Shown: in pieces, positions 16,753 through 26,233 of the stretch
Layout: each line of letters opens with the position of its first letter
Position numbering within the stretch: position 1 is the stretch's first letter
IMG/VR virus record: IMGVR_UViG_3300042386_001233
Coordinates: 124,001-188,000 of that record
Source of the DNA: a virus
Direction: 5' to 3' (one strand)
Length of the DNA: 64,000 bases
Position numbers and translations under genes: made by a program
Notes under the pieces: generated by a model
Database searches by the model: none
Told to the model about the DNA's origin: nothing
Seen by the model: only the letters and a program-made list of their open reading frames with translations

Positions 16753-18414
16753 ATGCTCAAATCTACCATCGTTACAGGAATATGGGATTTGGGCAGAGGT
16801 TCGCTAGGCGACGGATGGAGCAGGTCTTTTGATCGCTACAGAAACAACTTCTCTGTTCTGCTAAATAATATTAAAGATATTCCTACTATAGTTTTTATAG
16901 ATAAAGAACACGAAGATATAGTATGGAAATACAGAAGCAGAGACAACACAGCTGTTTATCATCATTCTGCTAAGGATTTTGATAATAATTTTTTCCCTTT
17001 TCGCAATCAAGTGGAAAAAATAAGGACAAATGAAGACTGGTTATCTCAAGCTGGCTGGTTAAGAGATAGCACTCAAGCGAAATTGCCATTATACAACCCC
17101 ATGGTAATGAGCAAGATGTTCCTATTGCACAATGCAAAAGTATTTAATCCATTTAGTAGTGAGTACATGTATTGGCTTGATGGTGGAATATCCAATACTG
17201 TTCACCCAGGATACTTTAGCCACGACAAAGTAATAGAAAAAATACAAGATATCACTAAAAAATTCCTCTTTGTGTGTTTTCCTTATGAAACAGAATCAGA
17301 AATCCATGGATTCGACATAAGAAAAATGAGAGAATACGCTAAATCAGAAGAGGTTAATAGGGTTGCTAGAGGAGGATTTTTTGGTGGACACATTGATTAT
17401 ATATCTGAAGCTAATAATCTGTATTATAGTCTATTGAATGATTCTCTCAATAACGGTCTCATGGGTACTGAAGAAAGCATATTTACCCTAATGACATATT
17501 TGCAACCAGAAATGTATCAACATGAAACAATTAATCATGATGGTTTATTGTCAACATTTTTTGAAAAAGTAAAAAATAATCAAACAGTTATAGAAGAAAT
17601 AGCAAAAAACAATCCTAGAAAAAAGCATTCAAATAACGAAACAGTATTATACATTAATGCTTTTAATTCTCCAGAACAATTACAAATGGTCTTGGATAGT
17701 TTTGAACTACATGATAACTCATTTATTACTCAAACAAAAAAGATTCTAATAAACAATAGCACAAAAGAAGATCTCTTCAGTAAGTATGATGCCATTTGCG
17801 AAAAATACGGATTTTCAGAGCAGATTAAAAAAGGAAATTTAGGAGTTTGTCGAGCTAGACAATTTGCTGCTGAACATTTCGCAGACCTTGGTTCTAAATA
17901 CATGATCTTTTTTGAGGACGATATGTTGTTAGATTATTCTATATCTAATTGTAATTTTGGTTTTAAAAAATCGACACCTAATTTATTAAGTAGTCTTATT
18001 CGTATAATGGACAATGAAGAGTATGATTTTTTGAAATTTAGCTTTAGCGAATTTTATGGACATAACGGAGAACAGTGGAGTTGGCATAATGTTCCTTCAG
18101 AATTACGAGTAAAATATTTTGGAGACGCAAAGAAAAAACCCCCAACGAAGTTCTCCTGCATAAAATCTTATAATGGCATACCTTATGCAGAAGGTGAGAT
18201 TTACTATTCAAATTGGCCCCATATAATAGATCAGGAAGGCAACCAAAAACTATTCTTAGATACTACATGGTCAAATCCTTTTGAACAAACGTGGATGAGT
18301 CACATATATACTCTAACAATTAACAATAAAGTTAAACCAGCGATATTATTAGCTAGTCCAATAACACATAATAGGGTTCATTTTTATGAAGCGAACGAAC
18401 GCAAAGAAAATTAA
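16753..18414 (+). CDS. Two-domain glycosyltransferase: HtrL/YibB-like plus GT2-like
   Basis: This protein has 553 residues. Residues 1-~290 match the HtrL/YibB type: TIVTGIWDLGRGS at the start, PLYNPMVMSKMFLLHNA and YMYWLDGGISNTVHPGYF. Residues ~300-553 look like a GT-A domain, with ETVLYINAFNSPEQLQMVLD, GNLGVCRARQFAAEHFA and the acidic metal site YMIFFEDDMLLD. The fusion could add two sugars in sequence. It heads the plus-strand operon and overlaps the next gene by 29 bases. Confidence 0.82.
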   Translation: MLKSTIVTGIWDLGRGSLGDGWSRSFDRYRNNFSVLLNNIKDIPTIVFIDKEHEDIVWKYRSRDNTAVYHHSAKDFDNNFFPFRNQVEKIRTNEDWLSQAGWLRDSTQAKLPLYNPMVMSKMFLLHNAKVFNPFSSEYMYWLDGGISNTVHPGYFSHDKVIEKIQDITKKFLFVCFPYETESEIHGFDIRKMREYAKSEEVNRVARGGFFGGHIDYISEANNLYYSLLNDSLNNGLMGTEESIFTLMTYLQPEMYQHETINHDGLLSTFFEKVKNNQTVIEEIAKNNPRKKHSNNETVLYINAFNSPEQLQMVLDSFELHDNSFITQTKKILINNSTKEDLFSKYDAICEKYGFSEQIKKGNLGVCRARQFAAEHFADLGSKYMIFFEDDMLLDYSISNCNFGFKKSTPNLLSSLIRIMDNEEYDFLKFSFSEFYGHNGEQWSWHNVPSELRVKYFGDAKKKPPTKFSCIKSYNGIPYAEGEIYYSNWPHIIDQEGNQKLFLDTTWSNPFEQTWMSHIYTLTINNKVKPAILLASPITHNRVHFYEANERKEN

Positions 18415-19702
18415 AGCCAAGACTCAAACAGCCACAAAGAGTAATAAAGTAGAGACTATTTTTATTCAGATAGCTTCGTATCGAGATCCTCAACTCCTCC
18501 CAACCTTGAGAGATTTGTTTAGTAAAGCAAAAAATCCAAATAATATCACTGTTGGAATATGCTGGCAACATTCTCCAGATGATACATGGGATGTCCTAGC
18601 AGAGTTTGAAAACGATCCAAGAATAAAAGCTATAAACATAGACTATAAAGATAGTCAAGGTGTTTGCTGGGCTAGAAATTTAGTTCAATCTCTATATAAT
18701 GGAGAAACATATACTCTACAACTAGATAGTCACCACAGATTCGTTCAAGACTGGGATGAAATCTTAATAGATATGCTAAAAGGTTTACAAAAAGACGGCT
18801 ACAATAAACCGTTAATAACAGCATATATACCCAGCTTCGATCCAGACAATGATCCCGCATCCAGAGTTCAAGAGCCTTGGAAAATGAATTTTGATAGATT
18901 CATTCCTGAAGGAGCAGTTTTCTTTTTACCTGCCTCTTTTGATTCTTGGGACGATAAAACCAAACCTCTTCCAGGCAGATTTTATAGTGCTCATTTTGCT
19001 TTTAGCGTAGGAGCATTTTGTAAGGAGGTTCCTCACGATCCTCAATATTATTTTCATGGTGAAGAAATTAGTATTGCGGCTAGAGCATATACTCATGGGT
19101 ATGATATATTCCATCCTCATAAGGTTGTTTGTTGGCATGAATATACCAGAAAGGGAAGAACCAAGCAGTGGGATGATGATAAAAAATGGGGAGACAGGAA
19201 TAATATCTGTCATCTACGAAACAGAAAATTGTTTGAAATGGATGGAGAAAAAAGAGATATAGATTTTGGCCAATATGGTTTTGGCACAGTAAGATCTTTG
19301 AGAGATTACGAAAAATATAGTGGATTATCATTTGGTAAAAGAGCTATACAAAAAAGAGTACAGGATCATCAAGCACCACCAGATCCAGAAACATCCTATC
19401 TACCCGATGAGGATTTTGATAAAAGACTATTAAGGATATTCAAGCATTGCATAGATATTCAATATGGTCAAGTACCAGAAAATGATTATGATTTTTGGGC
19501 TGTTGCTTTTAAAGATAAAGAAGGTCGAGATATATACAGGCAGGACGCAGATAAAGACGAAATACTACGTATTAAAAATGATCCAGATGGATATTGCAAG
19601 GTGTGGAGAGAGTTTCAAACAGAAGTTACTCCAACAAGCTGGTTGATTTGGCCTCATAGCTTATCAAAAGGATGGGCAGAACCGATTGTAGGGTATCTGT
19701 AA
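18386..19702 (+). CDS. GT60-like GlcNAc transferase (Glycosyltransferase GlcNAc family)
   Basis: Protein of 438 residues. The family core is clear: IFIQIASYRDPQLLPTLRDL near residue 25, GVCWARNLVQSLYNGE, the metal motif LQLDSHHRF, FYSAHFAFSVGAF and FHGEEISIAARAYTHGYD. Eukaryotic members of this family attach GlcNAc to hydroxyproline of Skp1 or to Thr in mucin-like proteins; bacterial and phage copies are less known. A lysine-rich N-terminal tail (1-20) is not part of the fold. The neighbouring Thr/Pro-repeat proteins would be natural acceptors (inference). Confidence 0.88.
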   Translation: MKRTNAKKIKAKTQTATKSNKVETIFIQIASYRDPQLLPTLRDLFSKAKNPNNITVGICWQHSPDDTWDVLAEFENDPRIKAINIDYKDSQGVCWARNLVQSLYNGETYTLQLDSHHRFVQDWDEILIDMLKGLQKDGYNKPLITAYIPSFDPDNDPASRVQEPWKMNFDRFIPEGAVFFLPASFDSWDDKTKPLPGRFYSAHFAFSVGAFCKEVPHDPQYYFHGEEISIAARAYTHGYDIFHPHKVVCWHEYTRKGRTKQWDDDKKWGDRNNICHLRNRKLFEMDGEKRDIDFGQYGFGTVRSLRDYEKYSGLSFGKRAIQKRVQDHQAPPDPETSYLPDEDFDKRLLRIFKHCIDIQYGQVPENDYDFWAVAFKDKEGRDIYRQDADKDEILRIKNDPDGYCKVWREFQTEVTPTSWLIWPHSLSKGWAEPIVGYL

Positions 19703-19710
19703 AACGTCTT

Positions 19711-20322
19711 ATGCCAATATTTTCAAATATTAGTGCTATTGGAGATTCTCATGTTGGTGCTTTTTCACCATACTGTAGATTATGTACTCTTGGTCCAGTT
19801 ACCATGTATTCATTGACAACAGATAAGCTTAATGAATATATTGTTTATTTGCTTGAACGAAAAGAAATAGATATTAATGGCTGGTGGATTTTTTGTACTG
19901 GCGAAATAGATATAAGATGCTTATTACACAAACAAATAAATGAGTACGGTAGAAAAGAGGACGAGACTATAGAAACATTGGTAGAGAATTATATATCCAA
20001 TCTATATAAGCTGAATCACACCAAGTTAGCCATATCAACCACAGTACCACCTGCAAAAACAGAAGGTTTTGAAGTTCAACAAAAACATACCATTAATTCT
20101 GACTACCCTTTCAAGGGATCAGATTCAGAAAGAAACAGATGGTCTCAAAAATTAAATCACTATTTAATAAATAAGTGCATAGAAAAAAACATTACTTATA
20201 TAGATATATACTCTCTATTCAAGAACAACGAAGGATTTTTAGATCATCAATATATAGACGCAGATATGATACATGTTTCAAAAAATGATAAAATTGTCAC
20301 ATTACTTAATAATTTATACTAG
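19711..20322 (+). CDS. SGNH/GDSL-type hydrolase
   Basis: About 203 residues from ATG 19711, nine bases after the previous stop. Block I is ISAIGDSHVGAFS with the nucleophile Ser in GDSH; the C-terminal DADMIHVSKN gives the catalytic DxxH. The family deacetylates or acetylates sugars and lipids. In this operon O-acetyl editing of the glycan is the likely job. Confidence 0.75.
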   Translation: MPIFSNISAIGDSHVGAFSPYCRLCTLGPVTMYSLTTDKLNEYIVYLLERKEIDINGWWIFCTGEIDIRCLLHKQINEYGRKEDETIETLVENYISNLYKLNHTKLAISTTVPPAKTEGFEVQQKHTINSDYPFKGSDSERNRWSQKLNHYLINKCIEKNITYIDIYSLFKNNEGFLDHQYIDADMIHVSKNDKIVTLLNNLY

Positions 20323-20330
20323 GAGAAACT

Positions 20331-21071
20331 ATGAATTTGCTTTCCGCCCTGACGACATATAATGTTAATTCGAATAAAATGAGAATAGGTAATGAGCACG
20401 ATGGTGGATATATTATCAATGATCTCATAGTTAAAAATACCAAAAGATTAATTTCTGTAGGAATAGGCGGAGAAGACAATTTTGAATTACAGTGGGCAGA
20501 AAAATTCCCAACAACATTCATAGAAGCATACGACGGAACGTATCCGTGTAACAATTTATGTAATAAATTTCCTGATAGAATTAACAAAAACATTTTTTAC
20601 GTTCATAATGACGTTGGTTTTGGAGAAAAACAAATTCCTCTCAATACAATCGTAGATAGTAAAGAAGGAGTTTTATTAAAAGTTGATATAGAAGGTGGTG
20701 AATATACTGCATTTGATAATTTATATCCAGACAGGAATCTAACAGGACTCATCTTAGAAGTCCACGATTTACATATACCTGAGAATTGTCAAAAAATAGC
20801 AAAAATAATCACTGAAAATTTCAAAAACTTGCTTCTTTTCCATGTTCACGGAAATTCGTGGGGAGGTATGTTTGATTTGAACTTGACACCCAATGTCAAT
20901 GATGGTATACTAATCAAGAGGTTTCCTCATGTGCTAGAACTGACATTCATATCAAAGCATATTGTAGATAATTACTCTCTTGAAAAGCGTAAATTCCCTG
21001 TGGATGGTTTGGATAATACTAACAGACATGATTTTCCTGACATAGATCTTTATTGGATAAATGCTATATGA
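20331..21071 (+). CDS. FkbM-family methyltransferase
   Basis: This 246-residue protein has a good ribosome site (AGGAGAAACT) ahead of its ATG. RLISVGIGGEDNFELQWA is motif I and VLLKVDIEGGEYTAFDNL is the FkbM hallmark. Such enzymes O-methylate sugars in polysaccharides and glycopeptides. It overlaps the next gene by 4 bases (ATGA). Confidence 0.88.
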   Translation: MNLLSALTTYNVNSNKMRIGNEHDGGYIINDLIVKNTKRLISVGIGGEDNFELQWAEKFPTTFIEAYDGTYPCNNLCNKFPDRINKNIFYVHNDVGFGEKQIPLNTIVDSKEGVLLKVDIEGGEYTAFDNLYPDRNLTGLILEVHDLHIPENCQKIAKIITENFKNLLLFHVHGNSWGGMFDLNLTPNVNDGILIKRFPHVLELTFISKHIVDNYSLEKRKFPVDGLDNTNRHDFPDIDLYWINAI

Positions 21072-21928
21072 TATACATCTCGCTATGTGCTATGCCAGAT
21101 AGATTAGAGACTAAAGATAGTTCGTCCCAATGTTTATCTTCTTTATTAGAACAAGAAACAACCCATGAATATAAAGTTCTTTTAAATATTCCTTTAAAGT
21201 TAAGGAACTACGAAAATACAACTATACCACAATGGGTATTGGATTTAGAAGCAACATATAGCGGTAAGCTTATGATTCTTAGAGATGATACGGACTATGG
21301 ACCAATATCTAATCTATTGTCTCCCATTAAGCTAATAAGTATGGATCCAAATGACATTATTATTATTTGTGATGATGATCATATGTATGATCCAAAAATG
21401 ATCGAATACCATCTTAAAAAATTGCAACAATATCCCGACCATCATGCTATTTGCTTTAGGGGTAATCAACCACTAGAACTAAGAACGTGGTATATAGATA
21501 ATGTTAAATATGGTAAACTCTATAATTCCTGTGTTTTATTTCCAACAAGAAATGATATTTATTTAAAATTGCCTGATCATTGGCATAGCGTATCATATCG
21601 TAGAAAGTTTATTCAACAAGACATTTTTGATCAAGATTTTTTAAATATATCTTGGAATAACGACATTTTAATGGGATGTTATGCATGGTCTCATGACTTT
21701 TATTTCTTATGCGCTAACTATGATCAAGAGAGTGATTTTAGACCCGTTAACTATGATGGTCGAGGAGCTAATTCTTTTCCTTTAATGAAGATGCTTCCAT
21801 TTTCTGGAGACAGTGGGTGCAATAGATGGAGAGATAAAAATAAGAAACCGGGTGAAGATATATGGGATTTAGAAAAATTTCGACAACTATTTGATAAGGA
21901 TAAAGGAATAATACAATTATGGAAATAA
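21068..21928 (+). CDS. GT-A glycosyltransferase, paralogue of the next gene
   Basis: 286 residues from ATG 21068-21070, which overlaps the previous TGA. The layout is YISLCAMPDRLETKDSS, LLNIPLKLRNYEN, the metal site IIIICDDDHMYDPKMI and a C-terminal SGDSGCNRWRDKNKK. The next gene shares the same blocks in the same order (SLTTVPNRL, HLNIPLEYRGE, ADDDLYYMDG, GGCNLFRD). This marks a tandem duplication. Confidence 0.8.
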   Translation: MIYISLCAMPDRLETKDSSSQCLSSLLEQETTHEYKVLLNIPLKLRNYENTTIPQWVLDLEATYSGKLMILRDDTDYGPISNLLSPIKLISMDPNDIIIICDDDHMYDPKMIEYHLKKLQQYPDHHAICFRGNQPLELRTWYIDNVKYGKLYNSCVLFPTRNDIYLKLPDHWHSVSYRRKFIQQDIFDQDFLNISWNNDILMGCYAWSHDFYFLCANYDQESDFRPVNYDGRGANSFPLMKMLPFSGDSGCNRWRDKNKKPGEDIWDLEKFRQLFDKDKGIIQLWK

Positions 21929-22689
21929 TCATATCTCTAACAACTGTACCTAATAGGTTATATGAGCATCACGGTCATTCAGCCACTAGGGCTGCTCTCA
22001 CCACTCTATTAGAACAGTCATATCCTTCATATTCTGTTCACTTAAATATTCCTTTAGAATATAGAGGAGAGCAAGTTTCTATACCAGATTGGCTTAATGA
22101 CTACACAAATAAGTACAAACATCTAAAAGTTTTTTTAACACAAGACTATGGATCAATAACCAAGCTAATACCAACTCTAGAGAGAGTTGAAGATCCAGAA
22201 AGCATTATCATATTAGCAGATGATGATCTTTACTATATGGACGGATTAATTTCTGCACATATCAATGGAAGACAAAAATATCCAGACTACGCATTAGGTT
22301 TTGCTGGTATGGCAGCAATAGATGGCTCATGTCACTTTTGTACAACAATACCAAAGGATACCAGAGTTAAGGTTTTAGAAGGATACAAAACAGTATCATA
22401 CCTAAGAAAATTTTTTGACATTAATGAACTCAAAAAAGATTTTGTTGGTAAGTCTTGGAGAGATGACGAAACATTATCGGCTTATATGGGGTATAAAAAC
22501 ATTAAAAAATTAGTATTATCATATGAAGGGGATACTGACTTTTCTCCAAGAGTAGAGTCTTTTCCAGTAACTGGTCATGTTCCAGCAGAAAGAGGTGGAT
22601 GTAATTTATTCAGGGACTGTTCTGATTCCCAAAACAAGTCAGAACAAAATATACAGGAATTTTTTAAACTTGGTTACTTAGAAAGATAA
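21919..22689 (+). CDS. GT-A glycosyltransferase, paralogue of the previous gene
   Basis: This protein has 256 residues. Key blocks are ISLTTVPNRLYEHHG, SVHLNIPLEYRGEQV, the DxD-type IIILADDDLYYMD, and the basic YLRKFFDINELKKDF. It overlaps its paralogue by 10 bases. The pair probably adds two similar sugars with different linkage or acceptor; no specificity can be read. Confidence 0.8.
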   Translation: MEIIISLTTVPNRLYEHHGHSATRAALTTLLEQSYPSYSVHLNIPLEYRGEQVSIPDWLNDYTNKYKHLKVFLTQDYGSITKLIPTLERVEDPESIIILADDDLYYMDGLISAHINGRQKYPDYALGFAGMAAIDGSCHFCTTIPKDTRVKVLEGYKTVSYLRKFFDINELKKDFVGKSWRDDETLSAYMGYKNIKKLVLSYEGDTDFSPRVESFPVTGHVPAERGGCNLFRDCSDSQNKSEQNIQEFFKLGYLER

Positions 22690-22691
22690 TT

Positions 22692-23072
22692 ATGAAATAC
22701 TTTTATTGTGTCATTTTGGTCATTCTTTTGTCTAGCAGCACTAAAGCTCAACAATGGTCTAATCCTGAAAATGCTAATCTTACAAGCACTATGACAAATA
22801 TGATGGTTAATTTTGGTATAGCAGGAATGCAGTCATCCCAACCTTATGCAGCAAATAATACTAATCAATATCTAGATTATCAAAATGGATATTATCAAGA
22901 ACTACAAAATAATTTAACTAGAACTGAAATATATTTTCAAAAAAGACAAACTAATATGTACTACAGAGAACTTGAGTTTATTCAAAAACGAGAACTCAAA
23001 AATCTTAAAAAATATGATCAGTTGACCATACCAGAGCTTAATAGAATTTTTGGGAAAGATAGCAGATATTAA
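22692..23072 (+). CDS. Secreted or periplasmic hypothetical protein
   Basis: 126 residues with a clear Sec signal peptide (MKYFYCVILVILLSSSTKAQ, cleavage likely after KA). The mature part is Asn/Gln/Tyr-rich, then coiled-coil. It is the last plus-strand gene and ends by overlapping the convergent subtilase gene by 4 bases. Function unknown; export suggests an envelope role. Confidence 0.7.
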   Translation: MKYFYCVILVILLSSSTKAQQWSNPENANLTSTMTNMMVNFGIAGMQSSQPYAANNTNQYLDYQNGYYQELQNNLTRTEIYFQKRQTNMYYRELEFIQKRELKNLKKYDQLTIPELNRIFGKDSRY

Positions 23073-24004
23073 AATATTGGATTTACAATCCCATAACCTT
23101 GATATTTTTTTATTCCTTTATATCTAGGATTTTCTAAAGAAATAGCATGTAGTTTAAATACTTCTATATAGTCTTCAAATGTTTTAAGCTGATATTTTTT
23201 ATGCTTATTATTATAGCTTAATAGTAATGAAGCACAACCGACGACAAATGGATTGCTCATGCTTGTTCCGCTCATACTAGCATATCTATTTCCTGGAACA
23301 CATCCAATAATATTGTGACCAGGAGCCAAAAAGTCTAAATCATCTCCACTACAGGTAAATGAAGTTCTATTCATATTTTCGTCTATTGCTCCTATAGATA
23401 TAGTATTTTTATATCTAGCTGGATACATTATTTCGGCATTTTCTCCGCTATTTCCAGCAGCGCAAAAAACAACACATCCCTTACTATTAGCATAAGTGAT
23501 AGCATCCTCTATAACCTTCGCCGGTGCTGGTGAACCAAGACTCATAGTTATAAAATCTACATCTCCGTGGTTTGCAGCCCAGTAAATTCCGTCTGCAACT
23601 GTGTTCATTGATCCTGAACCATCGTCTCCAAGTGATTTAACCGGAATAATTTTAGTCATAGGAGCAACTCCAACCATGCCAAAACCATTATCTGACGCAG
23701 CTATAGTAGAAGAAACATGCGTTCCGTGACCAGCACCATCTATTGGTTCTTTATTTTGATTAATAAAATTTTTCCCAGGTAATAAATTATCTACTAAGTC
23801 TTTATGGGTTAGGTCACATCCTGTGTCTATAACAGCTACGACTACTCCTTCTCCTTTAGACTCTTTCCATAGATTAGGCACATTAAATTTTGTAAGTTCC
23901 CATCCCTTAAATTGTGGATCATTCACAGATAGTCCATACACATCCTCTCTAACATATGGTAACAGTGAAATATTATTTTTCTTTTTTAAAAAACCTCTAG
24001 CCAT
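23069..24004 (-). CDS. Subtilisin-family serine protease
   Basis: Peptidase S8, 311 residues. The triad is intact: Asp in VVAVIDTGCDLTHKDL, His in GAGHGTHVSSTIAA, Ser in MSGTSMSNPFVVGCASL, with the oxyanion Asn in VVFCAAGNSGENAE. No signal peptide or long propeptide is present: ~30 residues precede the domain. It could cleave host or virion proteins; the next gene (trypsin-like) is two bases away and exported, so the two may form a protease pair. Confidence 0.95.
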   Translation of the reverse strand: MARGFLKKKNNISLLPYVREDVYGLSVNDPQFKGWELTKFNVPNLWKESKGEGVVVAVIDTGCDLTHKDLVDNLLPGKNFINQNKEPIDGAGHGTHVSSTIAASDNGFGMVGVAPMTKIIPVKSLGDDGSGSMNTVADGIYWAANHGDVDFITMSLGSPAPAKVIEDAITYANSKGCVVFCAAGNSGENAEIMYPARYKNTISIGAIDENMNRTSFTCSGDDLDFLAPGHNIIGCVPGNRYASMSGTSMSNPFVVGCASLLLSYNNKHKKYQLKTFEDYIEVFKLHAISLENPRYKGIKKYQGYGIVNPIF

Positions 24005-24006
24005 GA

Positions 24007-24756
24007 TTACTCCTTAGCTTGTTTTAGTGTTTTTTTTATCCAATCGTGGAATAAACTTACCCTAGTATGACAACTTTCGTCTGTATATGTTGAGTTTGGC
24101 TTCCCGTCATAGCCTATAACAGACGAGTGGATTCCGGCAAGTTTGTTGCCTATGAACAAACCCCCGCCACTATCCCCACTACCTATAAGATATTCTAGTT
24201 CTGTCATTTTCTCGTTTCTTCTCGATGGCGAGCAGATTAAAATCTTTCTTTCTGTTCTATCTATAAAATTAGATCCAGCTCTTTTTTTTCCATCTGCTCT
24301 TTCAATACCAGTATTAAATGTTCCAGTAAATCCCAAACCGGCCATAGAGCATACTTTACCTACCTCATCTGAATCAATATATAATTCAGGATAATGGTCT
24401 AATTTAATTTCTTTTTCTATATAACCTAAAGCAATATCATTATAACCAAATACTTCTGTTTTATAATCTTCGTGAATAATAACTTTATCAATCTTGTATT
24501 GTTCTTCACCCACTGTAACTGACCAACTATGGCAATTTTCTACCACATGAGCAGCTGTAATTATCCAATGTGGATCTATTATAACAGCAGATCCACAAGA
24601 CAGTCCTTTGCCGTCAAAACAACATAGTTTAACAACACTATGAAATTTAGACCCATATTCTACATACCTTGAGTCTGGAGTATTAGGATCTATGGTTCCA
24701 GAATAAGCTGCAGAACCTATCAAAAATACTACTAAAGCTAGTAAAAATTGACGCAT
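24007..24756 (-). CDS. Exported trypsin-like serine protease
   Basis: Protein of 249 residues. A signal peptide (MRQFLLALVVFLIGSAAYSG) precedes a chymotrypsin-fold domain: His in IITAAHVVENC, Asp in EVFGYNDIALGY and Ser in LIGSGDSGGGLF. Cys pairs (CCFDGKGLSCGS) could form the usual disulfide near the His. The protease would act in the periplasm or outside, perhaps on the neighbouring Pro/Thr-rich proteins or cell-surface proteins at lysis or adsorption (inference). Confidence 0.92.
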   Translation of the reverse strand: MRQFLLALVVFLIGSAAYSGTIDPNTPDSRYVEYGSKFHSVVKLCCFDGKGLSCGSAVIIDPHWIITAAHVVENCHSWSVTVGEEQYKIDKVIIHEDYKTEVFGYNDIALGYIEKEIKLDHYPELYIDSDEVGKVCSMAGLGFTGTFNTGIERADGKKRAGSNFIDRTERKILICSPSRRNEKMTELEYLIGSGDSGGGLFIGNKLAGIHSSVIGYDGKPNSTYTDESCHTRVSLFHDWIKKTLKQAKE

Positions 24757-25069
24757 GGTTTTGCACTTTGGGAGAATAGGGACGATTCTTAACCTTATTT
24801 AAATACACCGAGCAATCATTAATCACGTCAACATTCCAACTACTATAATCCATTAAATGGCCAAAAACAAAATGACAATCAGAACACAAAGTAATAAGAT
24901 TAGTTAAATCCAACTCTCTGCTTGGATTGACATGAAAAGGCTCTATATGATGTACCTGAATTTTTTTGCATGAACCGCAAGCCATGCAGCAGGGTTGTGA
25001 TAGTAGGTGTTTTTTTCTTATTAATGACCATTTAGGAGATCTGTCGGATAAAATATTCCACATTTTCAC
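24683..25069 (-). CDS. HNH endonuclease
   Basis: The 128-residue protein has a classical HNH core: CMACGSCKKIQVHHIEPFHV, then NLITLCSDCHFVFGH, with two Cys pairs binding zinc. The 3' end runs 74 bases into the protease reading frame, a sign of recent insertion or of a mobile homing gene. It sits between the proteases and the Pro/Thr-repeat genes. Confidence 0.8.
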   Translation of the reverse strand: MKMWNILSDRSPKWSLIRKKHLLSQPCCMACGSCKKIQVHHIEPFHVNPSRELDLTNLITLCSDCHFVFGHLMDYSSWNVDVINDCSVYLNKVKNRPYSPKVQNHASIFTSFSSIFDRFCSLFWNHRS

Positions 25070-25073
25070 TATA

Positions 25074-25646
25074 TTATCCGCTTATTTCCATATAAATACA
25101 GTAATTCCCAACATTATCAAACCATGTTCCACTATCCCATATTCCACAATATACATATCCAGAGGATGGGGCAACTATATTTCCTCCCAATCCTATATAA
25201 AATGATCCAGTAGTAGTAAACGGTATTGAAGAAGCATCTGTTGTTGATAAAACGCCAAATACTGCATTATAATTGTTTATAAAAACATTAGGAGTACTAT
25301 AAATGCCACGAGCATCACTAATACAAGCACCAACAGCACAAGAAACACACCCTCTAACAGAGAAACTTATAGTCTGACCCGCTGTCACAAACTGCTGACC
25401 AATTCTTTTAAGTGTTGCTCCATCGGAATAAACTAATGATGTTTCAATGGGTAGGCACGTAATACTTTCGGCACTTATACACATTCTGGTTGGCGTGGGT
25501 GTGATTGTTGGTGTGGGTGTAGGGGTATTAGTTTTTGTTATTGTGGGTGTTAGACTTACTGTTGGAGTTATTGTTGGTGCTGGTGTGCTGCTACTCAGGG
25601 GTTTTTGAGTAGCTACTGGACAGCAATTTATATTAATAATTGTCAT
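25074..25646 (-). CDS. Pro/Thr-repeat protein with Cys-containing C-terminal domain
   Basis: This protein has 190 residues. The first 17 (ININCCPVATQKPLSSS) recur almost exactly in the next protein. Residues ~20-52 are a TPTIT/TPTPT linker. The C-terminal ~135 residues form a beta-rich domain with CVSCAVGAC and several conserved Gly/Tyr. No signal peptide. It fits a virion surface or tail adhesin; the repeats resemble O-glycosylated mucin tracts. Confidence 0.72.
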   Translation of the reverse strand: MTIININCCPVATQKPLSSSTPAPTITPTVSLTPTITKTNTPTPTPTITPTPTRMCISAESITCLPIETSLVYSDGATLKRIGQQFVTAGQTISFSVRGCVSCAVGACISDARGIYSTPNVFINNYNAVFGVLSTTDASSIPFTTTGSFYIGLGGNIVAPSSGYVYCGIWDSGTWFDNVGNYCIYMEISG

Positions 25647-26233
25647 ATTTTATAACCACTTACTCTTGAGATCATAGGTCCAAAACATCCACCCGGAGAT
25701 ATTGATTCAAATTTTAGTAATGTACTATTAGAATTAGCAGTAAAAGTCTCAGAAATAGTATTCCAGCCAAAAGTTTCTGCTGAAACTTGAAACCCATAAC
25801 TTGGACACGTATAAGTATATGTTTTATTAAGTATTATATTAGTACCAGTTAGCGTTAATTTCATAACTTTATCAGCAACATTATTATCAAAACGCACCCC
25901 ACAATTTCCGCTTAGATCAAAATAAATTACATAATTTTGTCCAGGTATTGTTGTAATAGTTTGACTGATATATCCAATCCCACAAGCGTTTAAGTCTACA
26001 AAATATCTATCAAAACCATAATAATTATAATCTACAGAACTAAAAGTCCAATTACTAAGGGAATTTTCTAATGATCCGTTTATCACTATGTTAACAGGTT
26101 CTGCGCTTGGCGTAGGCGTTATTGTTTGTGTAGGAGTAGGGGTATTGGTTTTTGTTATCGTGGGAGTAGGAGTAACACTACTTAATGGTTTTTGAGTAGA
26201 CACTGGACAGCAATTAATACTTATGATGCTCAT
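25643..26233 (-). CDS. Pro/Thr-repeat protein with choice-of-anchor-C/DUF642-like domain
   Basis: This protein has 196 residues. The N-terminus ([16 protein letters not shown]) is paralogous to the neighbouring gene, followed by a TPT linker (~20-42). The remainder starts [17 protein letters not shown] and contains [15 protein letters not shown] and [12 protein letters not shown]. This is the pattern of choice-of-anchor-C/DUF642 carbohydrate-binding-like beta-sandwich domains. Binding of a surface glycan is a reasonable inference. The start overlaps the upstream gene stop by 4 bases. Confidence 0.75.
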   Translation of the reverse strand: MSIISINCCPVSTQKPLSSVTPTPTITKTNTPTPTQTITPTPSAEPVNIVINGSLENSLSNWTFSSVDYNYYGFDRYFVDLNACGIGYISQTITTIPGQNYVIYFDLSGNCGVRFDNNVADKVMKLTLTGTNIILNKTYTYTCPSYGFQVSAETFGWNTISETFTANSNSTLLKFESISPGGCFGPMISRVSGYKI

